Origin: Pseudomonas fluorescens
GTDB taxonomy: Bacteria; Pseudomonadota; Gammaproteobacteria; Pseudomonadales; Pseudomonadaceae
DNA: 64,000 nucleotides
Reading direction: 5' to 3'
Assembly: GCF_900215245.1 (NCBI RefSeq)
Contig: NZ_LT907842.1
Span: 6,324,001 to 6,388,000, forward strand
The notes beneath the pieces are model-generated. The model worked only from the letters and a program-made list of their open reading frames with translations, did not search any database and was not told the DNA's origin. The translations under genes were made by a program, and so were the position numbers. Of the stretch, positions 29,593 through 38,611 are shown one piece after another (position 1 is the first letter of the stretch; each line of letters opens with the position of its first letter).

Positions 29593-30516
29593 GTGAAAAT
29601 TCGTCTCTCTATTGTCAGCCTATTTTTCGCATTTACAGGCACCTTCGCGCACGCAGCCGAAACCACTCTGGCTCCGCGTGATACCTCCAAACTGCAAATC
29701 GCTTCCGGCAGCGCCATGCTGGTCGACCTGCAAACCAACAAAGTCATCTATTCCAGCAACCCTGATGTGGTGGTGCCGATCGCTTCCGTGAGCAAGCTGA
29801 TGACCGGCCTGATCGTGCTGGAAGCCAAGCAAAACATGGATGAATACATCGACATCAACATCAAAGACACGCCGGAAATGAAAGGCGTGTTCTCCCGAGT
29901 GAAAATCGGTAGCGAAATGCCCCGCAAGGAAATGCTGCTGATCGCCCTGATGTCCTCCGAAAACCGCGCTGCCGCGAGCCTGGCGCACCACTACCCTGGC
30001 GGCTACCCGGCCTTCATCGCCGCCATGAACGCCAAAGCCAAGGCGCTGGGCATGACCAGCACACACTATGTCGAGCCTACCGGCCTGTCGATTCACAACG
30101 TGTCCACCGCCCGTGACCTGAGCAAGCTGTTGGCCGCCGCGCGCAAATACCCGCTGCTCAGCCAACTGAGCACGACCAAAGAAAAGACCGTGTCGTTCCG
30201 TAAACCCAACTACACCTTGGGTTTCTCCAACACCGACCACCTGATCAACCGTGCCAAATGGGATATCAAACTGACCAAGACCGGTTTCACCAACCAGGCC
30301 GGCCACTGCCTGGTCCTGGTCACCAGCATGGGTAACCGCCCGGTGTCGCTGGTCATTCTTGATGCCTTCGGCAAGTTCACCCACTTCGCCGATGCCACGC
30401 GTATCCGCAATTGGGTTGAGACCGGCAAAAGTGGTTCGGTGCCGGACGTCGCGTTGCGCTACAAGGCCGACAAGAACCTGAAGAATCGCCCGAACGCGGC
30501 TGAAGTACGTCGCTGA
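29593..30516 (+). CDS. pbpG: D-alanyl-D-alanine endopeptidase (PBP7)
   Basis: Periplasmic low-molecular-weight penicillin-binding protein that cuts D-Ala-mDAP cross-links in peptidoglycan; 307 residues. It has a signal peptide of about 21 residues (ending AHA), then the three serine-peptidase motifs in order: SxxK in ASVSKLM, SxN in SSENR and KTG in TKTGFTN. The start is GTG at 29593. The gene is monocistronic, with a 207-base upstream region. Confidence 0.93.
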   Translation: MKIRLSIVSLFFAFTGTFAHAAETTLAPRDTSKLQIASGSAMLVDLQTNKVIYSSNPDVVVPIASVSKLMTGLIVLEAKQNMDEYIDINIKDTPEMKGVFSRVKIGSEMPRKEMLLIALMSSENRAAASLAHHYPGGYPAFIAAMNAKAKALGMTSTHYVEPTGLSIHNVSTARDLSKLLAAARKYPLLSQLSTTKEKTVSFRKPNYTLGFSNTDHLINRAKWDIKLTKTGFTNQAGHCLVLVTSMGNRPVSLVILDAFGKFTHFADATRIRNWVETGKSGSVPDVALRYKADKNLKNRPNAAEVRR

Positions 30517-30597
30517 GCAACGCCGTTCGAAGATGGAAGGCTGGCTTGCCGGTATCGCGGGCAGGCCAGCCTCCCGTATTGTTGAACCCTGGGTAGG

Positions 30598-31260
30598 TTA
30601 TTTCCTTTCTGCCAGCACCTTGAGTGCCTGCGCCGCTGACTGCTCCTGGCCGGCTTGGGCGGTCGCGTTAGCCGCCTCCCGCCAGCGCTGCGCATCTACA
30701 TTTGCCGGCAACTGGCTCGGACGCTGGGTCAGGATGCCCCAGTGACCGGCACTCTTCCACGCCGACTCAAAATCGCTGAAGCTCATCAACAAACGTCGTT
30801 CCTTACCCGAGCGCAGCAGCACGGTGCTCTTCTGCTGATTGAACCCCACCACCACAACGTACCGCGCGCCGGACCAGAAGCTTGAGTCGATCCGCGCCAT
30901 CACCGGATACCCCGCGGCCACCTGTTCCAGTACCGCCGTGAGCCGGCTATCCAGCGGGTACACCATCAGCCCGTATTCACGCGCGAGGACCTGCATGTTG
31001 CGCTCAAGATCAGCTTCAGCGCCGGGCAGGTGCAGCGGTTTATCCAGCAAGCCGGGTGTCATCACAATGCCTTGTTGCGACAGCATGCTGGCTAAAGCCG
31101 ATGGACCACTCAGGTAAGCCTCACTGCGAAAGGCCGGCACCCCGGTGAGTTCGACACGCTCCGGCAAGCCCGCCAGTTTCGAGGGGTGACCGGAACAGGC
31201 GGCAAGCCCGAGGGCACATGCCAGCAGCAAAGAAGGTTTAATGTTCGAACGTAACCGCAA
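30598..31260 (-). CDS. C39-peptidase-fold lipoprotein without catalytic Cys and His
   Basis: Lipoprotein of 220 residues: the signal peptide ends in the lipobox LGLAAC. The body follows the bacteriocin-type C39 peptidase pattern: a GPSALASML segment where active enzymes have C-G-P, then an AAGYPVMARID segment and RYVVVVGF where active enzymes have H-Y. Here the Cys is Ser and the His is Arg, so peptidase activity is unlikely. The C-terminal part, rich in Ala and Gln, looks helical. The only start fitting the signal peptide is TTG at 31260, without a clear ribosome binding site. The role is unknown. Confidence 0.7.
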   Translation of the reverse strand: MRLRSNIKPSLLLACALGLAACSGHPSKLAGLPERVELTGVPAFRSEAYLSGPSALASMLSQQGIVMTPGLLDKPLHLPGAEADLERNMQVLAREYGLMVYPLDSRLTAVLEQVAAGYPVMARIDSSFWSGARYVVVVGFNQQKSTVLLRSGKERRLLMSFSDFESAWKSAGHWGILTQRPSQLPANVDAQRWREAANATAQAGQEQSAAQALKVLAERK

Positions 31261-31457
31261 TTTTTGACTCGCTTGATCAACGGCCGGTGAGGGCCCTGAT
31301 CATAGCCCAATCGCGTTTAGGTAACAGAGAGGAGGCGCGGATATAGCAAACAAGTTGGATGGACTCGACCATTGGTCAATAGCACGCAACCGCCAGGTAG
31401 CTAGACTGTCCATTGAGAAGACTGTGTGTGCCCCCAGCGGGGCGAAAGGAGGCCAGA

Positions 31458-31619
31458 ATGAGCCTTGCTACGACGATTTTCCTGTTGATCTGCGGTTGGC
31501 TGGCGGTCGCCAGCGCCATGTTGTGGGGCGTGATGCGCGTGACCCGCCGGCATCATCACCCCCACCTCAAACCTGCTGCACCGGCCAAGCCCCACAAGGC
31601 GGCGGCGCACCACGCTTAG
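31458..31619 (+). CDS. Small single-span membrane protein with His-rich tail
   Basis: 53-residue protein starting at ATG 31458, behind an unusually strong ribosome binding site (AAAGGAGG). Residues about 4-25 form one transmembrane helix. The rest is basic and rich in His, Pro, Ala and Lys (RRHHHPHLK, then AHHA). Its stop overlaps the stop of the convergent lipoprotein gene. No function recognised; metal binding by the His cluster is only a guess. Confidence 0.7.
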   Translation: MSLATTIFLLICGWLAVASAMLWGVMRVTRRHHHPHLKPAAPAKPHKAAAHHA

Positions 31620-32035
31620 CCTGGCATGCAATTGAAGTCTTGAGTCGCCGCGACTTCCTTGCCGTGACCGTCCTTGAGGACGGCACGTACGGTGGTGCCC
31701 AGGCTCGATTCCGCCAACGTGTAGTGTTCCCCCGCCTTGAAGTGCTTGTACTCAACCCGGCCCTGGCAGTCTTGCTGGTTGTCGTCGCCCGCCTCTTCTT
31801 CAAATAACGTCACGTCCAGACGATGGTCGCCCGGGGTCACTTCAAAGTAGCGGCCGTCATCCACGCGCTTGCCGTCGACGCGCTCGGCCATCAGGTCGTT
31901 CGGGGCCTCTTCTGTCAATCCTATCCACGCTTCGCTCGGGTCAGCCTTGGGCAGCGGGCCGGCACACGCCGACAACAACAGAACAGCGCCGAGGGCGGGA
32001 ATCAACAACAGGGGTTTGAGTGCTTTAAATGTCAT
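31616..32035 (-). CDS. Small lipoprotein of unknown function
   Basis: 139-residue predicted lipoprotein starting at ATG 32035; signal peptide with lipobox LLLSAC (Cys about 24), giving a mature domain of about 115 residues. Cys pairs in NQQDCQG and DFNCMPG could form a disulfide. There is a GGAG ribosome binding site. Upstream frames to 32125 are not supported. I do not recognise the family. The stop codons of this gene and the convergent 53-residue gene overlap. Confidence 0.7.
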   Translation of the reverse strand: MTFKALKPLLLIPALGAVLLLSACAGPLPKADPSEAWIGLTEEAPNDLMAERVDGKRVDDGRYFEVTPGDHRLDVTLFEEEAGDDNQQDCQGRVEYKHFKAGEHYTLAESSLGTTVRAVLKDGHGKEVAATQDFNCMPG

Positions 32036-32251
32036 GGCAGGGCTCCAAAAAAGAACGTTGTCCGGATCTGAAAGGTGTCGAGTCCGATGGGGGACAAGCT
32101 TGGAGACCCACCCTTTGTAGAACAAATGAATACATATGAAACGATCTTCAGCGCTTAACTAAATGTTCCTTCACCTGGCTGAAAGGTGCGTGTTAGGTGG
32201 GTCGGGCAAGACTGCCGGGGTTTGCAATCCTGCTCCTTCGGAGGTTTACGC

Positions 32252-35200
32252 ATGCTCGGGCTGGTAAAGACCGCACTGCAAAAGCCGTACACGTTCATCG
32301 TGTTGGCCATATTCATCTGCATCATCGGGCCGATGGCGGCCCTGCGAACCCCTACGGATGTGTTCCCCGATATCGGCATACCCGTCGTCGCCGTCGTCTG
32401 GCAGTACAACGGCCTGTCACCGGACGCCATGGCCGGTCGGGTGATCTACACCTACGAACGTTCACTGAGCACCACCGTTAACGACATCGAACACATCGAA
32501 TCGCAATCGCTGCCCGGCATGGGCATCGTGAAAATCTTCTTCCAACCCGGCGTGGACATCCGCACCGCCAACGCCCAAGTGACGGCGGTTTCACAAACCG
32601 TGCTCAAGCAGATGCCACCGGGCATCACGCCGCCACTGATCCTTAACTACAGCGCCTCCACGGTGCCGATCCTGCAAATGGCGTTCTCCAGCCCCAGCCT
32701 CTCGGAAGCCAAGATCCGCGACCTGGTGCAGAACAATATCCGGCTGCCGTTGAGTGCCCTGCCCGGCCTGGCCATGCCGACGCCAATGGGCGGCAAGCAA
32801 CGCCAGATCACCCTCGACCTTGACCCGCAGGCGCTGGCCGCCAAAGGTTTGTCGGCGCAGGACGTAGGCAATGCCCTGGCACTGCAAAACCAGATCATCC
32901 CGGTGGGCACCGCCAAGCTCGGCCCCAACGAATACACGATCCTGCTCAACAACAGCCCCAAGGCGATTGACGAGCTGAACGACCTGCCGATCAAGACCGT
33001 CGACGGCGCCATCATCACCATTGGGCAAGTGGCCCACGTGCGTGACGGCTCGCCGCCGCAGACCAACATCGTGCGCGTCGACGGTCACCGCGCAGTACTC
33101 ATGCCGGCCTTGAAAAACGGCAGCATCTCGACCCTGTCGATCATCGATGGCATCCGCCAGATGCTGCCGCGTATCAACGAAACCCTGCCGCCGTCGCTGA
33201 AGACTTCGCTGTTGGGTGACGCCTCGGTGTTCGTCAAGCAGTCGGTAGGCAGCGTGGCCCAGGAAGGCATCATCGCCGCACTGCTGACCAGTGCGATGAT
33301 CCTGCTGTTTCTCGGCAGCTGGCGCTCGACACTGATCATCGCCGCGTCGATTCCCCTGGCGGTGCTGTCCGCCATCGCACTGCTGGCCGTCAGCGGGCAA
33401 ACCCTCAACGTGATGACCCTCGGCGGGCTGGCGTTGGCGGTGGGGATTTTGGTGGACGACGCCACGGTGACCATCGAAAACATCAACTGGCACCTGGAGC
33501 AAGGCAAGGCGGTAAAGACCGCGATCCTCGACGGCGCCGCGCAAATTGTCGGTCCGGCGTTCGTCTCGCTGCTGTGCATCTGCATCGTGTTTGTGCCGAT
33601 GTTCCTGCTGCAAGGCATCGCCGGCTACCTGTTCCGGCCGATGGCCCTCGCGGTGATCTTCGCCATGGCCAGCTCGTTCATCCTTTCGCGCACCCTGGTG
33701 CCAACGCTGGCGATGTTCCTGCTCAAGCCACATATGCCGGAACAAGGCGCAGGGCATCACCCGGAAGATCAATTCATCAACCACCACGAGGGTGAGCAGC
33801 ACAACAAACCTCGCAATCGTGTGCTGCAAGCAGTGCTGAATTTCCAGCAAGGGTTCGAGCGGCACTTCTCGACTATCCGCGATACCTACCACGGTCTGTT
33901 GACGCTGGCCCTCGGCGCCCGCAAGCGCTTTATCGTCGGCTTCCTGGCCTGCGTGCTGGCGTCGTTCCTGCTGCTGCCGAGCCTGGGCCAGGACTTCTTC
34001 CCGGCCACCGACGCCGGCGCCCTCGCCCTTCACGTACGTTTGCCGCTGGGCACGCGGATTGAAGAAAGCGCCGCCGCCTTCGACCGGATTGAAGCGCGGA
34101 TTCGCGAAGTAATCCCGGCCGAAGAACTCGACACCATCGTCGACAACATCGGCATTCCGCTCAGCGGCATCGACATGGCCTACAGCAGCAGCGGCACCAT
34201 CGGCCCGCAGGATGGCGATATTCAAGTCAGCCTGAAAAAGCACCACGCACCGACTGCCGATTACGTAAAAAAACTGCGTGAAGCCTTGCCGGAAAGTTTC
34301 CCCGGCAGCCACTTCGCCTTCCTGCCCGCGGATATCAGCAGCCAGATCCTCAACTTCGGTGCACCCGCGCCGCTGGATGTAAAAATCTCCGGGCGCAGCG
34401 ATGCAGAAAACCGTGCCTACGCCGTGGAGCTTGAGCGGCGCCTGCAACACGTGCCGGGCATCGCCGACCTGCGTATCCAGCAGTCCACCGGCTACCCGTC
34501 GCTGCAAGTTAACGTCGACCGCATGCGCGCCAATGGCCTGGGTATCACCGAGCGTGACGTGACCAACAGCATGGTCGCCTCCCTCGCCGGCAGCTCGCAA
34601 ACCGCGCCGACCTTCTGGCTCAACCCGGCCAACGGCGTGTCGTATTCGATCGTCGCCGCCACCCCGCAATACCGCCTCGACAGCCTGCCGTCGCTGGAAG
34701 CCTTGCCGGTGACCGGTGCCAATGGCCAATCACAAATCCTCGGCGGCGTGGCGACCATCGCGCGCGTGCAAAGCCCGGCAGTCGTGACCCACTACAACAT
34801 CGAACCGACCCTGGACCTGTACGCCAACGTGCAAGGTCGCGACCTCGGTGGCGTGGCCCGCGACGTGCAAAAAGTGCTGGACGACACCGCCTCCATGCGC
34901 CCCAAAGGTGCGGTGATCAGCCTGCACGGGCAGATCGATGCCCTGCATGAAGCGTTCAGTGGTTTGAGCTTTGGTTTGCTTGGCGCGGTGGTGCTGATCT
35001 ACCTGCTGATCGTGGTCAACTTCCAATCGTGGGCCGACCCTTTCGTGATCATCACGGCACTGCCGGCGGCGCTGGCAGGGATTGTGTGGATGCTGTTCCT
35101 CAGCGGCACCTCGCTGTCGGTGCCGGCACTCACCGGCGCCATCCTGTGCATGGGCGTGGCCACCGCCAACTCGATCCTGGTGGTGAGCTTTTGTCGTGAA

Positions 35201-35473
35201 CGCCTGGCCGAACATGGCGATGCACTGAAGGCCGCCCTGGAAGCCGGTTACACGCGCTTCCGGCCGGTGTGCATGACCGCGCTGGCGATGATCATCGGCA
35301 TGCTGCCGCTGGCAATTTCCGAGGAGCAGAACGCCCCGCTTGGCCGTGCCGTTATCGGTGGCTTGATCTTCGCCACCGTCGCCACTTTGTTGTTTGTTCC
35401 CGTGGTCTTCAGCCTGGTCCACGGTCGTCACCCTACTCGCGCAGTTGCTGGAGAAACTTCACATGTCGTCTGA
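32252..35473 (+). CDS. RND efflux pump, inner-membrane permease
   Basis: Inner-membrane proton-driven exporter of the AcrB/HAE-1 type, 1073 residues. It has a first membrane helix at about 10-30, then a large periplasmic loop (30-335), helices 2-6 with the proton-relay pair DD in VGILVDDATVTIENI, a second periplasmic loop, and helices 8-12. A cytoplasmic loop at about 490-525 is unusually rich in His (HMPEQGAGHHPEDQF, then NHHEGEQH). The start is ATG 32252 with GGAGG. It is the first gene of an operon whose adaptor overlaps its end by 11 bases, followed by the outer-membrane channel. The substrate is unknown. Confidence 0.9.
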   Translation: MLGLVKTALQKPYTFIVLAIFICIIGPMAALRTPTDVFPDIGIPVVAVVWQYNGLSPDAMAGRVIYTYERSLSTTVNDIEHIESQSLPGMGIVKIFFQPGVDIRTANAQVTAVSQTVLKQMPPGITPPLILNYSASTVPILQMAFSSPSLSEAKIRDLVQNNIRLPLSALPGLAMPTPMGGKQRQITLDLDPQALAAKGLSAQDVGNALALQNQIIPVGTAKLGPNEYTILLNNSPKAIDELNDLPIKTVDGAIITIGQVAHVRDGSPPQTNIVRVDGHRAVLMPALKNGSISTLSIIDGIRQMLPRINETLPPSLKTSLLGDASVFVKQSVGSVAQEGIIAALLTSAMILLFLGSWRSTLIIAASIPLAVLSAIALLAVSGQTLNVMTLGGLALAVGILVDDATVTIENINWHLEQGKAVKTAILDGAAQIVGPAFVSLLCICIVFVPMFLLQGIAGYLFRPMALAVIFAMASSFILSRTLVPTLAMFLLKPHMPEQGAGHHPEDQFINHHEGEQHNKPRNRVLQAVLNFQQGFERHFSTIRDTYHGLLTLALGARKRFIVGFLACVLASFLLLPSLGQDFFPATDAGALALHVRLPLGTRIEESAAAFDRIEARIREVIPAEELDTIVDNIGIPLSGIDMAYSSSGTIGPQDGDIQVSLKKHHAPTADYVKKLREALPESFPGSHFAFLPADISSQILNFGAPAPLDVKISGRSDAENRAYAVELERRLQHVPGIADLRIQQSTGYPSLQVNVDRMRANGLGITERDVTNSMVASLAGSSQTAPTFWLNPANGVSYSIVAATPQYRLDSLPSLEALPVTGANGQSQILGGVATIARVQSPAVVTHYNIEPTLDLYANVQGRDLGGVARDVQKVLDDTASMRPKGAVISLHGQIDALHEAFSGLSFGLLGAVVLIYLLIVVNFQSWADPFVIITALPAALAGIVWMLFLSGTSLSVPALTGAILCMGVATANSILVVSFCRERLAEHGDALKAALEAGYTRFRPVCMTALAMIIGMLPLAISEEQNAPLGRAVIGGLIFATVATLLFVPVVFSLVHGRHPTRAVAGETSHVV

Positions 35474-36629
35474 TCACAACCCCTCGCGCAAGCGTCTGAT
35501 GCTCATGGGTGTCGGCGGCCTGACACTGGCCGCCCTGTTGGTCGCCAACGGCCTGCACGCCCGCACGATGCACGAACAATCGGTCACCGCCTGGACCGAA
35601 ACCGCCGCCATCCCGCAAGTGATGGTGTTCCAACCGAAACAGAACGTGGCCGGCGACACCTTGCGCCTGCCCGCGCACCTTGAGGCCTGGAGCAAGGCGC
35701 CGATTCACGCGCGGGTCAGCGGCTACTTGAAAGACTGGAAAGCCGACATCGGTACCCAGGTCAAAGCCGGGCAAGTCCTCGCCGAAATCGACAGCCCGGA
35801 CCTTGACCAGCAACTGGCGCAAACCCACGCCCGCCTGGTGCAGGAACAGGCCAACGCGCGCCTGGCCGAAACCACCGCCACGCGCTGGCAAAACCTGTTG
35901 GCCAGCCATTCGGTGTCGCGTCAGGAGGCCGATGAAAAAACCTCCAACGCCGCCGCGGCCAAAGCCAACGCCGAGGCGGCGGCGGCCGACTATGCGCGGC
36001 TGTCCGCCCTGGAAAGCTACAAGACCATCCGCGCACCGTTCGCCGGCACCATCACCGCGCGCAACACCGACATTGGCCAGTTGATCAAGGCCGACACCGA
36101 CAGCGATCCCGAGCTGTTCAACATCGCCGACACCCACCAGTTGCGCCTCTACGTGCCGGTGCCGCAGAACTACGCGGCGGTCATCCACGCCGGCCTCGAA
36201 GCCGAGTTGACCGTGCCCGAGCACCCCGGCGAGCACTTCAAGGCGCGCCTGATCGGCGACTCCACCGCCATCGACCGCCGCTCCGGCACCTTGCTCGCCC
36301 AGTTCGTGGCCGACAACCCCAACGGCGAATTGCTGCCTGGCGATTACGCTGAAGCCACCCTGCCGATTCCAGCGGACACCCATGGCGTGAGCATCCCGGC
36401 CAGTGCCCTGATCTTCCGCGCCCAAGGCACCCAGGTCGCCGTGCTGGATGCGCACAACCATGTGCACTTGCAAGACATCCACATCGGCCTCGACCTCGGC
36501 GAGCGTCTGGTGATCGACCAAGGCCTGAAGCCCGCCGACCGTGTCGTCGATAACCCGCCGGACGCCCTGCGCGAAGGCGACCCCGTGCAACTCGCCGACG
36601 CCGGAGGTGCGCATGCGCCCAAGGCTTAA
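35463..36629 (+). CDS. RND efflux adaptor (membrane fusion protein)
   Basis: Periplasmic adaptor of the HlyD/AcrA family, 388 residues, with an N-terminal signal anchor (about 12-33) and no lipobox. It has a lipoyl/barrel-sandwich domain (ARVSGYLKDWKADIGTQVKAGQ, and later TIRAPFAGTITARN), an intervening helical hairpin rich in Ala and Gln (about 105-190) and a beta-barrel domain. The start overlaps the end of the pump gene and its own end overlaps the channel gene, indicating translational coupling. It links the RND pump to the outer-membrane factor. Confidence 0.9.
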   Translation: MSSDHNPSRKRLMLMGVGGLTLAALLVANGLHARTMHEQSVTAWTETAAIPQVMVFQPKQNVAGDTLRLPAHLEAWSKAPIHARVSGYLKDWKADIGTQVKAGQVLAEIDSPDLDQQLAQTHARLVQEQANARLAETTATRWQNLLASHSVSRQEADEKTSNAAAAKANAEAAAADYARLSALESYKTIRAPFAGTITARNTDIGQLIKADTDSDPELFNIADTHQLRLYVPVPQNYAAVIHAGLEAELTVPEHPGEHFKARLIGDSTAIDRRSGTLLAQFVADNPNGELLPGDYAEATLPIPADTHGVSIPASALIFRAQGTQVAVLDAHNHVHLQDIHIGLDLGERLVIDQGLKPADRVVDNPPDALREGDPVQLADAGGAHAPKA

Positions 36630-38031
36630 CCCCCTCGCGGCGTTGGTGCTGCTGGCCTTGCAGGGTTGCTCGCTGGCGCCCACGTATACGGTGCCGTCGG
36701 TCGACCTGCCGGCCGGCTACCGCGAACAGACCAGTGATGGCCCGTGGCACAGTGCGCAACCGTCCGATCAACTGGCGCCCGAATGGTGGAAGCTCTACAA
36801 CGATTCGCGCCTCAATGACCTGCAACAACAACTGCTCAAGGCCAACCCGGACCTCGCGGCGGCACTGGCGCACTTCGATGCGTCCCAGGCCTATGCCAGC
36901 CAGTTACATGCCGGGTTGTTCCCGCAGATTAGCGCCAGCGCACAGCCGTTACGCCAGCGTCAATCCGATTCGCGGCCGCTGCGAGGTGATACCCAGCCGT
37001 CGGTCTACAACAGCAATACGGCGGGCTTTTCGTTGAGCTATGACTTGGACCTGTGGGGCAAAATCCGCAACCAGGTCGCGGCAGGCGATGCCCAGGCGCA
37101 AGCCTCCGGGGATGACCTGGCGGTGGCGCGCCTGAGCCTGCAGCATCAATTGGCGACGCTGTATGTGCAGCTTAATGGGCTGGATGCGCAGCGCCGGATT
37201 CTGAATAGCTCGCTGGATGATTTCAGCCAGGCATTGCAACTGACGCGCAGTCGTTATGAGGGCCAGATTGCCTCGGAGCTGGACCTGACCCGCGCGCAAA
37301 ATCAACTGGCCGAAGCCAAGGCGCAACTGGACGAAGTGCGCGGCCAGCGCAACCTGACCGAGCATGCGATTGGCGAACTGGTGGGTGTCGCAGCCAGCGA
37401 CTTCAGGTTGCCGGCGAGTCAACAATTGATCGCGTTGCCGGGGATTCCCTCTCAACTGCCGAGCCACCTGCTGCAACGTCGTCCGGACATCGCCGCAGCG
37501 GAACGCCGGGTGTTCGCAGCCAACGCGAATATCGGCGTGGCGAAAGCGGCGTGGTACCCGGACTTCAGTTTGACCGGGTTGATCGGCGGCCAGACACAAG
37601 GGGTCGGTAATTTGCTGTCCGCCGGTAATCGCTATTGGGCGCTGGGGCCGCTGGTTAATTTGCCGATCTTTGACGGTGGACGCTTGAGTGCCAACGAGCG
37701 ACAGGCCAAGGCCGAGTTTGAAGAGGCTGCGGCGCAGTACCGCAGTCATGTACTGAAAGCCGTGCGTGAGGTGGAAGACAACCTCGCGCAACTGCGCGAC
37801 TTGCAGCAGGAGGCCCAGGATGAGCAAGCAGCGGCAGATGCCGCGCAGCACACACAGTCATTGGCGATGAACAGCTATCAGGCGGGAGCCGTCAGCTACC
37901 TGGACGTGGTAACCGCGCAGACGGCGGCGTTGCAGGCGCAACGCACATTGCAGGCGGTGCAGACGCGGCAATTGCAGGCAAGTGTGGGATTAGTCACCGC
38001 GCTCGGCGGCGGCTGGCAACCCGGCGCCTGA
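36613..38031 (+). CDS. Outer-membrane efflux lipoprotein, NodT/OprM type
   Basis: Outer-membrane channel of the TolC superfamily, 472 residues. It is a lipoprotein with lipobox LALQGC, followed by two OEP repeats of coiled-coil helices; the landmark AVREVEDNLAQLR lies near the end. The start is ATG 36613 with GGAGG, overlapping the adaptor gene by 17 bases. It completes the tripartite pump. A compact hairpin follows the stop. Confidence 0.9.
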   Translation: MRPRLNPLAALVLLALQGCSLAPTYTVPSVDLPAGYREQTSDGPWHSAQPSDQLAPEWWKLYNDSRLNDLQQQLLKANPDLAAALAHFDASQAYASQLHAGLFPQISASAQPLRQRQSDSRPLRGDTQPSVYNSNTAGFSLSYDLDLWGKIRNQVAAGDAQAQASGDDLAVARLSLQHQLATLYVQLNGLDAQRRILNSSLDDFSQALQLTRSRYEGQIASELDLTRAQNQLAEAKAQLDEVRGQRNLTEHAIGELVGVAASDFRLPASQQLIALPGIPSQLPSHLLQRRPDIAAAERRVFAANANIGVAKAAWYPDFSLTGLIGGQTQGVGNLLSAGNRYWALGPLVNLPIFDGGRLSANERQAKAEFEEAAAQYRSHVLKAVREVEDNLAQLRDLQQEAQDEQAAADAAQHTQSLAMNSYQAGAVSYLDVVTAQTAALQAQRTLQAVQTRQLQASVGLVTALGGGWQPGA

Positions 38032-38035
38032 TAAA

Positions 38036-38061
38036 TGGGGAGGGACTTGCTCCCTCCCCCA
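38036..38061 (+). terminator. Hairpin after the RND operon
   Basis: TGGGGAGGGA and TCCCTCCCCC pair across CTTG. The sequence is a truncated form of the REP class GGGAGGGGGCTTGCTCCC found just downstream. It lacks a T tail, so it may stabilise mRNA ends rather than terminate. Confidence 0.6.
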
Positions 38062-38105
38062 TCAATACTGCGGTAGACACACACTGTATGAAAACCGCTG
38101 CCCCC

Positions 38106-38611
38106 TGTGGGAGGGGGCTTGCTCCCGATGGCGGTGGGTCAGTCAGCTCAGCCGTAACTGATACTCCGCTATCGGGAGCAAGCCCCCTCCCACATCTTCT
38201 TACGGCATTTCAGGCGGCCCGTTTGCCGCTGGCGATCATTGGGCAAGCCTGCGCCCACACCTTGATCACTATTCGACAGGACAGTGCGGTCATTGTGGGA
38301 GGGGGCTTGCTCCCGATGGCGGTGGGTCAGTCAGCTCAGCCGTAACTGATACTCCGCTATCGGGAGCAAGCCCCCTCCCACATCTTCTTACGGCATTTCA
38401 GGCGGCCCGTTTGCCGCTGGCGATCATTGGGCAAGCCTGCGCCCACACCTTGATCACTATTCGACAGGACAGTGCGGTCATTGTGGGAGGGGGCTTGCTC
38501 CCGATGGCGGTGGGTCAGTCAGCTCAGCCGTAGCTGATACTCCGCTATCGGGGGCAAGCCCCCTCCCACATGTTCCTAAGGTATTTCAGGCGGCCAGTTT
38601 GCCGCTGGCGA
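38106..38611. repeat. Tandem array of a 188-bp REP-containing unit (2.7 copies)
   Basis: Copies at 38106-38293 and 38294-38481 appear identical over 188 bases; a third, partial and slightly diverged copy runs 38482-38611 into the last codons of the amidohydrolase gene. Each unit holds a REP pair (GGGAGGGGGCTTGCTCCCGAT and complement), a degenerate REP half (CATTGGGCAAGCCTGCGCCC) and a copy of the 3' end of that gene (encoding IASGKRAA-stop versus IASGKLAA-stop in the gene). It is an expanded BIME that captured the neighbouring gene's end. Confidence 0.85.

Noticed and set aside
32591-34729. A 712-codon open frame antisense to the RND permease
   Set aside because: It mirrors the permease; composition (His/Arg/Gln rich) is that of a shadow frame.
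38106-38611. CRISPR array
   Set aside because: The 188-bp units are contiguous REP-containing repeats with no short repeat/unique spacer pattern and no cas genes nearby.
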